Assembly: GCA_012033195.1 (NCBI GenBank) | Contig: JAAUSQ010000003.1 | Span: 1-55,319, forward strand | Direction of reading: 5' to 3' | Source: Chloroflexaceae bacterium | GTDB taxonomy: Bacteria > Chloroflexota > Chloroflexia > Chloroflexales > Chloroflexaceae | Length of the DNA stretch: 55,319 bases | Shown here: piece after piece, positions 44,948 through 55,135 of the stretch | How the letters are laid out: each line of letters begins with the position of its first letter | Numbering within the stretch: position 1 is the first letter of the stretch | Position numbers and translations under genes: made by a program | Notes under the pieces: model-generated | The model's input: only the letters and a program-made list of their open reading frames with translations | Told to the model about the DNA's origin: nothing | Database searches by the model: none

Positions 44948-46555
44948 ATGCGTATTTTGATGATCCAGCCCAACTACCATTCAGGTGGTGCCGAGATTGC
45001 CGGAAACTGGCCCGCTGGATGGGTACCGTATATTGGCGGCACGCTGCGAAAAGTTGGCTTCGAGAATCTGCGCTACGTCGATGCAATGTCGGACGATCTC
45101 TCGCACGAGGTGCTCGAAGAGATTATGCGCCAGAACAAGCCCGATGTCGTGATGACAACCGCCATTACGCCGCAGATCTACAAAGCCCAGGAGACGCTGG
45201 CGCTTGCCAAGAAGGTCAACCCCAATACTGTCACTATTCTGGGGGGTGTGCATCCAACGTTTATGTATGCCCAAGTGCTCACCGAAGCACCCTGGGTTGA
45301 TTACATTGTGCGCGGCGAAGGCGAAGAGATTATCGTCAACTTGATGAACTCGATTGCTGCCGGTAGCGACCACAAAGACCGCGAGACGATCCAGGGCATT
45401 GCCTACCTCGATGAGCACGGCACCGTTACCGCCACACCCGCCCACCCGCCGATCCAGAACCTCGACGACCTCTCGCCCGACTGGGGCCTGCTCGATTGGG
45501 ACAAGTATATTTATATTCCGATGAATACGCGGCTCGCCGTGCCCAACTTTGCGCGTGGCTGCCCCTTCACCTGCCGCTTCTGCTCGCAGTGGAAGTTCTG
45601 GCGGCGCTACCGCGTACGCAGCCCGCACAAGTTTGCCGACGAGATCGAAACACTGGCGCGTGACTATCAGGTAGGCTTCTTTATCCTGGCCGACGAAGAG
45701 CCAACCATCAACAAGAAAAAGTTTGTGGCGCTGTGCGAAGAACTGGTGCGGCGCAAGCTGCCGATTCACTGGGGCATCAACACCCGTGTCACCGATATTC
45801 TGCGCGACGAAGACCTGCTGCCGCTCTATCGTAAGGCGGGGTTGGTACACGTCTCGCTGGGCACCGAAGCCGCCAGCCAGATGAACCTGGATCGCTTCCG
45901 CAAAGAGACGACGATTGATCAGAACAAGCGGGCTATTCAGGTGCTGAAGAATAACGGCATCGTCACCGAAGCGCAGTTCATTATGGGGATGGAGAACGAA
46001 ACGCCTGAGACGATCCAGGAGACGTTCCGCATGACGCTCGACTGGAACCCGGATATGGCAAACTGGACGATGTACACCCCCTGGCCGTTTGCCGAACTGT
46101 TCGAAGAACTGGGCGATAAGGTGGAGGTGCGCGACTATTCGAAGTACAACTTTGTCACCCCGATTATGAAGCCCGAAGCGATGGAGCGCGAAGAGGTGCT
46201 CAAGGGCGTGCTGCGCTGCTATGCCAACTTCTATATGCGGAAGGCCGTGCAATACCCCTTCATCCGCGACTCGTTCAAGCGCCGCTATATGCTCGGCTGT
46301 CTGAAGGCCTTTGCTAATACTACCTTTACCCGTCGCTTCTACGACCTGGGCCGCGTGCATCAGAAGGGCCTGCAAACCACCATCGACCTGGGCTTTGATG
46401 ACAGCAAGGTGCTGACTCGCGAACAGATTGCCAACCTTGCCATTGAGCACCCCGAAATGATGGCCGATATGGAGTTTGGCCGACGCAAGATTGCCCCTGG
46501 CCCGCGTGAAGTTGCCGATATTCAATTGGTAGATAAAGAGGAACTCAACGTATGA
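44948..46555 (+). CDS. bchE: anaerobic Mg-protoporphyrin IX monomethyl ester cyclase BchE
   Basis: The protein has 535 residues. The N-terminal half is a cobalamin-binding domain ([31 protein letters not shown]). The radical SAM core follows, with C205-x3-C209-x2-C212 in [18 protein letters not shown]. BchE uses water-derived oxygen and radical chemistry to form the isocyclic ring E of chlorophylls without O2. GGAG precedes the ATG. The hemN start overlaps its stop (ATGA type), and bchJ is just upstream, so three tetrapyrrole genes form one unit. Confidence 0.96.
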   Translation: MRILMIQPNYHSGGAEIAGNWPAGWVPYIGGTLRKVGFENLRYVDAMSDDLSHEVLEEIMRQNKPDVVMTTAITPQIYKAQETLALAKKVNPNTVTILGGVHPTFMYAQVLTEAPWVDYIVRGEGEEIIVNLMNSIAAGSDHKDRETIQGIAYLDEHGTVTATPAHPPIQNLDDLSPDWGLLDWDKYIYIPMNTRLAVPNFARGCPFTCRFCSQWKFWRRYRVRSPHKFADEIETLARDYQVGFFILADEEPTINKKKFVALCEELVRRKLPIHWGINTRVTDILRDEDLLPLYRKAGLVHVSLGTEAASQMNLDRFRKETTIDQNKRAIQVLKNNGIVTEAQFIMGMENETPETIQETFRMTLDWNPDMANWTMYTPWPFAELFEELGDKVEVRDYSKYNFVTPIMKPEAMEREEVLKGVLRCYANFYMRKAVQYPFIRDSFKRRYMLGCLKAFANTTFTRRFYDLGRVHQKGLQTTIDLGFDDSKVLTREQIANLAIEHPEMMADMEFGRRKIAPGPREVADIQLVDKEELNV

Positions 46556-47931
46556 CAATGCTGACGATAACGCCGGATACTGTTGCTCGCTACAACCGAC
46601 CCGGCCCACGTTATACAAGCTACCCGACTGTGCCCGTCTGGAGCAAAAACTTTAGTGAGATTGACTATATCCAGACGTTGACAACGCTGCGGCAGCACGC
46701 CGCCGAGCCACTGGCGCTGTATGTGCATCTGCCCTTCTGCGCCGAGCGCTGCCACTATTGCGGCTGCAACGCTACCGTTACCCGCCGTGCCCCGGTGGTA
46801 GATGGGTATCTCGACCGCCTGGAGCGCGAGATGCATCTGGTGACGGCGCATCTGGGCACAGGCCGCCGCATCGTTGAGATGCACTGGGGCGGCGGCACCC
46901 CCAACTTTCTGGATGCCGCGCAGACCCGCCGCCTGGTGGCGCTGGTGCGAAGCCTGTTCGACGTTGCCCCCAATGCCGAGCTATCGGTGGAGGTTGACCC
47001 GCGCATTGCGACTTACGACCAGTTTGCGCTGTACCGTGAACTGGGCTTCCGGCGGGTGAGCCTGGGCGTGCAGGACTTCGACCCGGCGGTACAGAGGGCT
47101 ATCGGGCGTCTGCAACCCGTGGAGCAGACCATTGCCAGCTACACCGCCTGCCGCGACCTGGGCTTCGCGAGCATCAACTTCGACCTGGTGTATGGCCTGC
47201 CCGCCCAGACCGAGGCCACCTTCGGCGACACGCTGGCTCGTGTGATTGAACTGGCTCCCGACCGTATCGCCACCTTTAGTTATGCCCACGTGCCGTGGGT
47301 CAAGCCCAACCAGAAGTACGTCGATATCACTGCCATGCCCGATGCTACCACCAAGCTTGGCCTGCTTGATATGGCAATCGAGCAACTTGGCGCAGCGGGC
47401 TATACCTGGATCGGACTGGATCATTTTGCGCTGCCCGACGACGAACTGACAATTGCACAGTGCGAACGACGGCTGCACCGTAACTTTATGGGCTACACCG
47501 CACAATCAACCACCAATGTACTGGCCTTCGGGATGAGCGGTATCAGCGACCTTGCCAATTCCTATATTCAGAACGATAGCAAGCTCGGCACCTATCAGAA
47601 AGCCATCGACGCCGGACACCTGCCTGTCGTGCGCGGGCACCATCTCAGCTCCGACGATGTGCTGCGCCGCCATGTGATCAATCATCTTATGTGCAACCTG
47701 GAACTGCCCGAACACCTGACCTTGCCGACCTGTGGCGCGACGCTGTCGGAGATGCTGCCCGAAGCGATGGAGCGTGTCGAGCACTACATTGATGAAGGCT
47801 GGCTGGTGCGCGAACCCGGACGGCTAACCGTGACGATGACGGGCCGCTTCTTCCTGCGTAATATTGCAATGGAATTTGACGGCTATTTCCAGCAGCAGAC
47901 CGAAACCCCAATTTTTTCAAAGACGGTATAA
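46552..47931 (+). CDS. hemN: oxygen-independent coproporphyrinogen III dehydrogenase HemN
   Basis: The protein has 459 residues, the length of true HemN. The radical SAM motif is C63-x3-C67-x2-C70-x-C72 in [13 protein letters not shown]. Other family parts are [16 protein letters not shown] at the N-terminus, [23 protein letters not shown] and [13 protein letters not shown]. It performs the step of HemF without O2. It overlaps bchE by 4 bp. This places the anaerobic version of the porphyrin step in the anaerobic cyclase operon, while hemF sits 40 kb away with bchL. Confidence 0.96.
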   Translation: MTMLTITPDTVARYNRPGPRYTSYPTVPVWSKNFSEIDYIQTLTTLRQHAAEPLALYVHLPFCAERCHYCGCNATVTRRAPVVDGYLDRLEREMHLVTAHLGTGRRIVEMHWGGGTPNFLDAAQTRRLVALVRSLFDVAPNAELSVEVDPRIATYDQFALYRELGFRRVSLGVQDFDPAVQRAIGRLQPVEQTIASYTACRDLGFASINFDLVYGLPAQTEATFGDTLARVIELAPDRIATFSYAHVPWVKPNQKYVDITAMPDATTKLGLLDMAIEQLGAAGYTWIGLDHFALPDDELTIAQCERRLHRNFMGYTAQSTTNVLAFGMSGISDLANSYIQNDSKLGTYQKAIDAGHLPVVRGHHLSSDDVLRRHVINHLMCNLELPEHLTLPTCGATLSEMLPEAMERVEHYIDEGWLVREPGRLTVTMTGRFFLRNIAMEFDGYFQQQTETPIFSKTV

Positions 47932-47961
47932 CTGCTGACCTGAAACGCAACCTATATCCAT

Positions 47962-47989
47962 CCCCCTCGCCCCGCAGTGGACGAGGGGG
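47962..47989. repeat. GC-rich hairpin after hemN
   Basis: Arms CCCCCTCG and CGAGGGGG (47962-47969, 47982-47989), 12-nt loop, no U-run. It is one of several C5T/AG5 hairpins placed after genes in this window. Confidence 0.5.
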
Positions 47990-48123
47990 CCAGGGGGGGA
48001 GGGGAATAACCCTTGCCCCTGCGTGGCCTCTGTTTCCTCGCCCGCTGCTCTACCCTTGAGGTGGTACACTATAGGTAGCTGTGTTTGTTACAGCCGCACT
48101 CATCATATAAGAAGGATAGAGCT

Positions 48124-48854
48124 ATGGAACCATTGGCAGACAAAATTATTGTTGTAGCCGGGGGTGCCGGCGAAGTGGGCGAAGGCATTGTACGCAGCAT
48201 GCTCACTAAGGGGGCAAAAAAGTTATTATTGCCTCGCGTAGTGCGAGCAAACTGGCTGAACTGCGCCGCCGCCTCGGAGACCGCGCAACCAATCGACTGG
48301 TTAGCTATACGGCCAACCTCAGCATTATTGCTGATGCACACGCGGTACTCGAATCTATTCAGCGCGACCACGGACAGGTACACGCGGTCATTGCGTCGCT
48401 GGGTGGCTGGTGGCAGGGTACACCCCTGCACGAGATACCGCTCGGCACGTGGTACACCCTCCTCGATAATAACCTGACCTCGCATCTGATTGTGGCGCGT
48501 TCGTTTTTGCCCCTGATCGGTCACATAGCAGGCAGCAGCTATACTTTTATCAATGGCGGTGCCGCCGATACGCCAATCGCGGAAGCCGGGCCGATGTCGA
48601 TTCTGTCGCAGGCGCAACTGATGATGAAAGATGTGCTGGTGCAAGAGTGGGCGCAGCAACCAGTCCGCATTAATACGCTGCTGCTGGCAACGCCCATTCT
48701 TACCCGCTCACGTCCGCACGGTCCCGATCACTGGCTGACTGCCGATGAAGTAGGCGCGTTTACCGCTTATCTGGTTTCCGACCGGGCCGCTGATGTACAC
48801 GGGCAGACGATTCGGCTTCAGGGCCGCGAGCAGGTGCGTGAGGTTGGCAAGTAA
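48124..48854 (+). CDS. short-chain dehydrogenase/reductase-like protein (one frameshift)
   Basis: About 243 residues after repair. The NAD(P)-binding start is KIIVVAGGAGEVGEGIVRSM. After the shift at the A6 run (48216-48221) the frame continues VIIASRSASKLAELRRRLGD, then VHAVIASLGGWWQGTPLHEI and LDNNLTSHLIVARSFLPLI. The C-terminus has VRINTLLLATPI and the SDR end DVHGQTIRL. The catalytic YxxxK is absent: the matching stretch reads AEAGPMSILSQAQLMMK. It may therefore bind nucleotide without classical catalysis. It lies downstream of hemN; no separate promoter was identified. Confidence 0.75.
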
Positions 48855-48928
48855 GAAAGATGCCGTCGTATCCCCCTGTATCCCGTCGGCCAGCCTGGGG
48901 CAGGGGGCGGCTGCGGCGGAAGCGAGTG

Positions 48929-50445
48929 CTACGAGATGATTTCCTGTGTAACACTCGAAACAACCGGGAATGTGATGGTAAAGGTGGTGCCTACCCCCAC
49001 CTCGCTCTGCACCCGAATTTCGCCCGCGTGCTGCGTAACAATATGGGCCGATATTGCGAGACCAAGCCCGGTACCGTTTGGCTTGGTCGTATAAAACGGC
49101 TCAAACAGATGCTCCATATGCTCGTCGGCAATGCCCATGCCGGTGTCGGCAACATGGATCACAATGGCTTGCTCATCCTGTTCGCCCGTAGGCATACATT
49201 CGGTGATAATCCGCAATTCGCCTCCTGATGGCATCGCGTCGCAGGCATTGAGCACAATATTGAGGAACACCTGCCGCAACTGATCGACGTGCGCTATCAA
49301 GGGTGGAATGTTGCTATCAAGTTGCGTTGAGAGGTGGATATTGCCGTGGCGCAGGTAGGTACGCACAAAGTCGGCGGTATCGTGGAGCAACCCGTTCACA
49401 TCGGTTTCAACCAGTTCGGCCCGCGCCGGGCGGTAGAAGTCGCGCATCCGGGTGATGATGCGTGAGATGCGGCCCAGTTCGCCTTGGGCAATTTCGAGAA
49501 ACTGGCGCGGCGCAAAGTCCATCGGCAGATCTTGCTCCAGCAGGTAGAGGCTGTTGCGGGCGGCATACAGCGGGTTGTTGATCTCGTGTGCCACCGATGC
49601 GGCCAGCTCGCCCACGGCGGCAAGTTTGGCACTCTGCAACAACTGGGCCTGCGCGGTATCAAGCTGCGACTGGGCTTGCTTGTGCAGCAGGCGCACCCGG
49701 GCCAGGTCGCGTTCGAGCGTGGTCGTGCGCTCACGCTGATAAATTTCTACAATGGCCACCGCCGCCAGGTTCGCCAGCGCCTGCACAAGGGTAGGTCGTG
49801 CGGTTGGTAGCTATACTCATGCTCACGGCTACAGATGATCAGTGCGCCCAATCGCTCGTTTTCGGTGCGCAGCGGAGCTAGTAGCACACTGCGCGGGCGG
49901 GTGGGGTCTGCCACCTCCCATAGGTCAAGGATATCGGTTGTTTCGGAACCTTGCAGCAACATCCGCAACTGGGTATTGCTCATCAGCATCGCACGTGGTG
50001 TCAGAAAGGCATGGCTGTACGATTGCTCCTGCGCAAGCGCGACCACCTCAACATCGGTCTGCCCGGTGACGTGCATATAGACCATGACCTGCGAGTTCTC
50101 GGGATCAAACAAGAACATCAATGAGCGGCTCTGGTTGGGAAAGAGGCGGTTGGCCTCGCGCACCACGAGATCAAGCAATGGGCGAATCTCGTGCGTCACC
50201 AGCAGAGTTGCGCTGATCGAGAGCAGCATATCAATGCGTGAATACGGCATGCTTTCGGGCGAGATTGGCCCACTGGCAAGCTGGCTCTCAAGCTGGGCAA
50301 TCCGGCGGTTGGCGGCTATCTCGCGCTGTGCAAGCACCGCAATGCGCTGTTCGAGCGCGGTAATATGACTTAGCGTACAGTCAGGCGAAAGTGACTCAGG
50401 CGTGGTCGGGTCGTTCGCTCCGTTGAGAACCGGTTCTTCTGGCAT
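48929..50445 (-). CDS. cytoplasmic sensor histidine kinase with GAF-like domain (one frameshift)
   Basis: About 505 residues. There is an N-terminal coiled coil, a GAF-like domain (IDMLLSISATLLVTHEIRPL, RSLMFLFDPENSQVMVYM, SVLLAPLRTENERLGALIIC) and a second coiled coil. The kinase core has the H-box AASVAHEINNPLYAARNSLYL, the N-box VFLNIVLNACDAMPSGG, and the G boxes HVADTGMGIADEHM and NGTGLGLAISA. The two parts join near 49787-49795 (DLPL/VQALANLAAVAIV) after a one-base correction. There is no membrane segment, so it senses a cytoplasmic signal through GAF. It is divergent from the response regulator, its likely partner. Confidence 0.88.
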
Positions 50446-50511
50446 TACGCATCTCCTGACTCTAGTATCTTTGCAGTAGCATAGCTGAGGTGGAAATTCC
50501 TTTAATTATAT

Positions 50512-50540
50512 ATTATACTTGACTAAGGCCTGCAAGTAAA
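50512..50540 (-). promoter_or_regulatory. promoter of the histidine kinase gene
   Basis: On the minus strand TTTACT (50540-50535), 17 bp and a perfect TATAAT (50517-50512). It lies in the AT-rich 225-bp space shared with the response regulator. Confidence 0.6.
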
Positions 50541-50670
50541 AATGATTCTCTATATATACCGATGCAGATTGGAATAATCTCGTGCGGTTGCTCATAGAAA
50601 GTGCCTGCACACAACGCTGGTAATCCCCGCTGGAACCAGGTTGTCTATAATTCTTCGGGAGATGATATCA

Positions 50671-51480
50671 ATGACGATGCAGCAAGCCCATATTCTGGTC
50701 GTTGATGACGAGTCGAATATTCGCCTGACACTGAGCACGTTGCTGACACGGGCCGGGTATGCCGTGACGACCGCCGCCAATGGTGAAGAAGCCCTGAACC
50801 TCCTTAAAGAGCACGAGTTTGCCCTGCTGCTGGTAGACTTGAAGATGCCAGGTATTGATGGAATGCAAGTTGTTGCCGCCGCCCGCGAACGGCAACCCGA
50901 TATCTCGGTGATTGTGCTCACCGGACACGGCTCGCTCGAAACCGCGCTCGATGGCATTCGGCAGCAGATTTTTGATTACCTGCTCAAGACAACCGACCCG
51001 AACTATGTTGTTGAGCGCGTAAAAGCTGGTCTTGTCGAGTTTCAGCGCCAACGCCGCCAGAACGAACTGATCGATACGATGAGCAGCGCTATGGGCGAAT
51101 TGCGCCGCCATCAGCAAAAGAGTGGCGCTGACAGTGCAACCGGGGCGATGGGTGGTAGCGAAGAAGGCTCCGACCGGGTAATCGCTATCGGCCAGTTGCA
51201 GATTGACACGTGGCGGCAGGCGGCGACGTTTGCAGGGCAACTGCTGCCGCTCACGCCGACCGAGTTTCGGGTGCTGCTGTGTATGGCCGAACATGTTGGC
51301 AAGATGTTGACCTATGCCCAGATTGTGCGCTGTGCCCAGGGCTACGACACCAGCGAACTGGAAGCTAGCGAACTGATCAAGCCCCATATTTACCATCTGC
51401 GCCAGAAGCTTGAACCCGACCCGACGACCCCGCGCCACCTGCTGAATGTACGCGGCAAAGGGTATATGCTCCAGATGTAG
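50671..51480 (+). CDS. response regulator with OmpR-type winged-helix output
   Basis: About 269 residues. The receiver has ILVVDDESNIRLTLST, phospho-acceptor Asp56 in LLLVDLKMPGIDGMQV, VIVLTGHGSLETALDG and Lys in YLLKTTDP. A helical linker of about 70 residues follows, then a winged helix (LPLTPTEFRVLLCMAEHVGK, IKPHIYHLRQKLEPDP, LLNVRGKGYML). The receiver half looks like an NtrC-type receiver, while the output is OmpR-type. ATG 50671 follows GGGAGA. It is the probable partner of the divergent kinase. Confidence 0.88.
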   Translation: MTMQQAHILVVDDESNIRLTLSTLLTRAGYAVTTAANGEEALNLLKEHEFALLLVDLKMPGIDGMQVVAAARERQPDISVIVLTGHGSLETALDGIRQQIFDYLLKTTDPNYVVERVKAGLVEFQRQRRQNELIDTMSSAMGELRRHQQKSGADSATGAMGGSEEGSDRVIAIGQLQIDTWRQAATFAGQLLPLTPTEFRVLLCMAEHVGKMLTYAQIVRCAQGYDTSELEASELIKPHIYHLRQKLEPDPTTPRHLLNVRGKGYMLQM

Positions 51481-51527
51481 ACAGCTCGTGCAGATGCCGC
51501 TCGACTGTCCCCACACCCCGCCGCACA

Positions 51528-51566
51528 ACGGCACCCCTCTCTCTGCTCTGGGGAGAGGGGTGCCGT
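51528..51566 (+). terminator. strong hairpin after the response regulator
   Basis: A perfect 14-bp stem (51528-51541 with 51553-51566) with an 11-nt loop. There is no U-run, so it may act as a rho-dependent or transcript-end structure. Confidence 0.6.
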
Positions 51567-51681
51567 GTGTTAGCGCGGTGCTTCCGTGCCGGCTAGAGAT
51601 GGCTACAAGATTCTTGCAAATCGGGGTGGATTCTGGCACACTGTTTGAAACGTTGCCGCACAAGTTCCGTATTAAGATTAG

Positions 51682-52389
51682 ATGCGCAGTATGAGTATGA
51701 GACAGCGCGAGGTGGACGACAATCAGGCTGAACTCGCTCCCGAAGATGCGGCGACACGTCAGCAACAGGCCGAAGAAGCCGCATGGATAGCACAGGCCAT
51801 CGCAGGCGATCAGGGTGCGTTTGCGCAATTGGTCGAGCGGTATAGTTCGATGGTCTATACCCATGCCTACTATCGCCTGAGCAGTGTGCAGGATGCCGAG
51901 GATGCCGTGCAGGAAATCTTTCAGCGGGCCTACCTGCGCCTGGACACCTTCGATACAGCGCGCCGTTTTCGTTCGTGGCTGCTCACGATTACATCGAACT
52001 ACTGCACCGATGTGCAGCGCGGTTGGGGCGCACTCAAGCGGCGCTTGACCGAACGGGTGCCGCTCGAAGATGTCGATTACTGGTTGTCGGACACGCAGGC
52101 CGACCCGCAGCGCTCAGTGCTTCAAAATGAGCGCTATGATGCTGTACGCGAGGCGGTGTTGCAATTGCCCGATAAATATCGTCATGTGATAACGCTCTTT
52201 TACTGGAATGATCTCTCGTATCGTGAAATTGTTGAGGTGACCGGTCTGCCCGAAAGTACTGTCAAAACGCATCTGAAACGTGCTCGCGAACGACTGGCGC
52301 AGTTATTGCAAGCAGTTGCCAGTGAAGACGACGACGGTCAGACCGACCGAGGAGATACACATCATGAACTATTCACCACTGAATCATAA
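51682..52389 (+). CDS. ECF-type RNA polymerase sigma factor
   Basis: The protein has 235 residues. Region 2 is FAQLVERYSSMVYTHAYYRL, AEDAVQEIFQRAYLRL and FRSWLLTITSNYCTDVQRG. Region 4 is LPDKYRHVITLFYWNDLSYR and TGLPESTVKTHLKRARERL. Its 3' end overlaps the next gene by 26 bp. ECF factors are usually held by a membrane protein encoded next door, which fits the neighbour. Several start codons are possible (51682, 51691, 51697). Confidence 0.92.
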   Translation: MRSMSMRQREVDDNQAELAPEDAATRQQQAEEAAWIAQAIAGDQGAFAQLVERYSSMVYTHAYYRLSSVQDAEDAVQEIFQRAYLRLDTFDTARRFRSWLLTITSNYCTDVQRGWGALKRRLTERVPLEDVDYWLSDTQADPQRSVLQNERYDAVREAVLQLPDKYRHVITLFYWNDLSYREIVEVTGLPESTVKTHLKRARERLAQLLQAVASEDDDGQTDRGDTHHELFTTES

Positions 52390-52873
52390 GACGCAAGAAC
52401 CGCTCGATGCGGATGATGCTGCATTGCGGAGCCTGCTCGCGGCCCACGCCCAGCCGCGCCCGGTGCGCCCGCCGAGCGATATGGCACAGCGCGTGCTCCG
52501 CAGCCTGCCAACGGATACGCCTGTACGCGCAGCGGCCCGAATGCGGTGGCGGCAGCAGCGCCAATGGATAGCAGGTATCAGTGGCCTGGTGCTGGTGCTG
52601 CTGCTGGCGCTGGTGGGTGGCTGGGCGGTGTTGGTCGATAGTGCGGCGGTGGTGGCGTTGTTTGGTGGCGCTACCTCGGTTCTGGGCTACGTTGTGTTGA
52701 GCTTGGTGCTGATCGCCACCGCGCTTGTCAACGCTGTCCTGGTCTTGAATGTGGGCACACCGATGCTGGGAGTCTTGCCAGTGCTGATCGCGGCAGCGTG
52801 GGCATGGTGGTTCCTTATTCAGCAACCGCTTCCGCGTCGGTTGGTCTCTGCAGAGGCAAACGTAAGGGTATGA
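52364..52873 (+). CDS. membrane protein next to the sigma factor, putative anti-sigma factor
   Basis: The protein has 169 residues, starting at ATG 52364 behind GAGGAG. The soluble N-terminal 65 residues (PLDADDAALRSLLAAHAQPR, DMAQRVLRSLP) are followed by three hydrophobic helices (IAGISGLVLVLLLALVGGWA, VLGYVVLSLVLIATALVNAV, LPVLIAAAWAWWFLI). No HxxxCxxC zinc motif is present, so it is not the common ZAS type. The anti-sigma role is inferred from position and topology only. Confidence 0.65.
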   Translation: MNYSPLNHKTQEPLDADDAALRSLLAAHAQPRPVRPPSDMAQRVLRSLPTDTPVRAAARMRWRQQRQWIAGISGLVLVLLLALVGGWAVLVDSAAVVALFGGATSVLGYVVLSLVLIATALVNAVLVLNVGTPMLGVLPVLIAAAWAWWFLIQQPLPRRLVSAEANVRV

Positions 52874-53805
52874 AAGGTATACAGGTTGTTCAAGCACTGC
52901 TGTGTATCATGCTGCTCGGCGGTGCCCTGGCGTTGCCCGGTCTGGTTGCCGCACAGGAGCGCCAGACGATGAGCGAAGCCGTGCATGTGCAAGCCGATCA
53001 ACAGGTCAACGCATCGGTTGCTACGGTCTGGCGTGATATTGTGATTGAAGGCGAAGTGTTGGGCGATGTCACCAGTCTTACGGGATCGATCCATATTTCG
53101 GGCGTAGTCCACGGTGATGTGGTCAGCTACAGCGGGGCGGTGTGGCTCGATGACACAGCGCATGTCGCGGGCAGTGTGCTGGTGCTGACGGGCAATGTCA
53201 CCCGTACCGCCCACGCTCAGATTGCGGGCACGCTGATTGGGGATACCAATATTGGCAGCGTGATGACTGCCAGTACCACCAACTTTGCCGCGCCTGCCCA
53301 GAGTGTCGCCTTCCAGCATGTCTGGTATGTGCTGCTGGGTGTGGTCGGCATAGTACTGACCCTGGCAATGACAGTAGCGGGGGCAACCATCTGGGCTGCC
53401 CGCACCATGGCGGCGGCGCACCTGGTGCAATTGGTGCCCGTGCGGGTCGCCACGGTAGGCCTGCTCACGCAACTGTTGCTTAATGTGCTGCTGGTTGTGG
53501 TCGGTATGGTGTTTACCTTCACCTTGATTGGTCTGCCGCTGCTGGTGCCGCTGCTGCTGGTGCTGCACCTGCCCTTCCTGTATGCGCTGGTGATCTTGGC
53601 GCGTGCATTGGTCCACCCGCGTACAGGTCGGCGTAGCGTACCGTTGGTCCTGGTGGGCAGTATTGGCTTGCTGCTGGTGCCGCTGGTCGTAGGCTGGTTT
53701 GTCCCTGTGGCAAGCCTGATCCTCTTTTATCTCCTGGCGGCTCCGGGCCTGGGGGCGCTGCTCCTGGGACGAGCAAGCTCCCTTGCCACTGCGCCCGCTG
53801 CCTGA
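52870..53805 (+). CDS. exported bactofilin-like domain joined to membrane helices
   Basis: The protein has 311 residues. It has a signal peptide (LLCIMLLGGALALPGLVAAQ) and a right-handed beta-helix-like stretch of about 90 residues with repeating V-x-G-D-V-x-S (IVIEGEVLGDVTSLTGSIHI, VHGDVVSYSGAVWLDD). Four to five membrane helices follow. The repeats resemble polymer-forming bactofilin domains, here placed outside the membrane. Its start overlaps the previous stop (ATGA), so sigma factor, membrane protein and this protein form one operon. It could sense or shape the envelope in this operon. Confidence 0.75.
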   Translation: MKGIQVVQALLCIMLLGGALALPGLVAAQERQTMSEAVHVQADQQVNASVATVWRDIVIEGEVLGDVTSLTGSIHISGVVHGDVVSYSGAVWLDDTAHVAGSVLVLTGNVTRTAHAQIAGTLIGDTNIGSVMTASTTNFAAPAQSVAFQHVWYVLLGVVGIVLTLAMTVAGATIWAARTMAAAHLVQLVPVRVATVGLLTQLLLNVLLVVVGMVFTFTLIGLPLLVPLLLVLHLPFLYALVILARALVHPRTGRRSVPLVLVGSIGLLLVPLVVGWFVPVASLILFYLLAAPGLGALLLGRASSLATAPAA

Positions 53806-53815
53806 TTATTCCGCG

Positions 53816-53844
53816 CCCCCTGTCCGCTTCCAGGCGGCAGGGGG
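53816..53844. terminator. GC-rich hairpin after the bactofilin-like gene
   Basis: An 11-bp stem with one bulged T (CCCCCTG.CCGC with GCGG.CAGGGGG) lies 11 bp after the stop and is followed by AATATGTTTGG. Confidence 0.55.
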
Positions 53845-53929
53845 AATATGTTTGGTACCGCTGCTCATCTGTAAGCGTTTTATCAGGAAGCTATACGCAT
53901 TGCTTGAGTTCGCTACAACAAACAGGTCA

Positions 53930-53958
53930 TTGTAGTGAGCTATTCTATCTGCTATACT
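53930..53958 (+). promoter_or_regulatory. sigma70-type promoter of the 54-kb secreted protein
   Basis: TTGTAG (53930-53935), 17 bp and TATACT (53953-53958). The ATG at 54030 has GAGGAGG upstream. Confidence 0.65.
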
Positions 53959-54029
53959 TGCCTCGATAGTGCAGTCTCCTATAAAAAATCAATTGGTGAC
54001 TGATCCAATGTAGAGGAGGATGAACAGCT

Positions 54030-55035
54030 ATGATGCGACGACGAATGCTTGGTGGGGTGATTGCAGTTGCCGTAGTAGCCCTGCTGCTGGTGCAGGCGGT
54101 GCAGTATGTATTTGCCGCGCCAGAGTTTGCCGATGAAGCGTTTGCGCGTGTGTGGAACCGCCAGGATCGAGCGGTGTTCGAAGCGGTCAGCGACCGCTCG
54201 TGGACGTGGGGGCCGGAGAATATCAGCGAAGGTCTACGTGAAGCGTTCGAGCAGGGCGAAGATGGCGAGCGCTGGTGCAGTATTACGACAAGAGCCGCAT
54301 GGAAATTAACAACCCGGATGGCAACCCGAACGACCGTTTTTTGTAACCAATGGTCTGCTGCCCATCGAGATGATGACGGGCCAGCTTCAGGTGGGTGAGA
54401 ACGAGTTTGAGACCCGCGCCCGTGCCAACATTGCGGCGATTGGCGACCCTGGCAACTTCCCGACCTACGCCGATCTGTCGGTGCTGTACAACCGTCAGCC
54501 TGATACGAGCATTGAGCAGGGCGAGCCGGTAACACGCTTCCTGAACACCAACGGTAACGTGACCAACGATTATGAGCAGTTTGCCAGCGACCCGAACACC
54601 TTCCTGGGCGCTGCCGACCCGCAGACGGGCTACCGGGTGGCGCAGGCCTTCCTGAACTTCCAGGGGCAGCAGGGCTTTGTGTTCGAGAATAACCAGTACG
54701 TCTTCGGCCCGGTGTTCGACCCGCTGTTTGTGTTTGGTCTGCCGGTGACCGATGCCTACTGGGTGAATGTGGAAGTGGCAGGCGAAGCAGTTCCGGTGCT
54801 GTTCCAGATCTTCGAGCGTCGCGTCTTGACCTACAATCCGGCCAATGATGCGTCCTTCCGGGTGGAGATGGGCAACGTGGGCCAGCACTACTACCAGTGG
54901 CGCTACGGCGACCAGCAGCCGACCCCAACAGCAACCGTGCAGGCTGACACTACAGCAACCGCGACGGTTGAACCGACTGCGGGCACTGCTGAGCCAACGG
55001 CTACCACGACCACCGCACCGTACCCCAACCCGTAA
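54030..55035 (+). CDS. secreted Chloroflexota-type protein with Thr/Pro tail (two frameshifts)
   Basis: About 335 residues after repair. A signal peptide (MLGGVIAVAVVALLLVQAVQ) and PEFADEAFARVWNRQD come first. Then, after a shift near 54270, comes QYYDKSRMEINNPDG and, after a second shift at the T6 run 54337-54342, FVTNGLLPIEMMTGQLQVG. The C-terminal domain has YWVNVEVAGEAVPVLFQIFE and NVGQHYYQWRYG, a signature I associate with secreted proteins of Chloroflexota. It ends in a Thr/Ala/Pro stalk. The role is unknown; peptidoglycan or surface attachment is possible. Confidence 0.75.
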
Positions 55036-55082
55036 GGGGCGCAAGCCGGTCGTGTGGGCAATCTTGCCCTTCAGCTAAAGAA

Positions 55083-55115
55083 CGGGCACCAGTATGCACT
55101 GGTGCCCGGTTTGTT
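55083..55115. terminator. bidirectional terminator between convergent genes
   Basis: A perfect 11-bp stem (55083-55093 with 55098-55108) with loop ATGC is followed by GTTTGTT. It lies between the secreted protein gene and the convergent STAS gene. Confidence 0.75.
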
Positions 55116-55135
55116 GCTGGCTGGTTCTTAAACTA

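Noticed and set aside
44981-46618. A 545-codon minus-strand frame opposite bchE
   Set aside because: It mirrors bchE codon positions and has no domain of its own.
51600-51650. TTGCAA-17-CACACT as a sigma70 promoter for the ECF gene
   Set aside because: The -10 hexamer matches poorly; the ECF-like motif just downstream is the better candidate, though also unproven.
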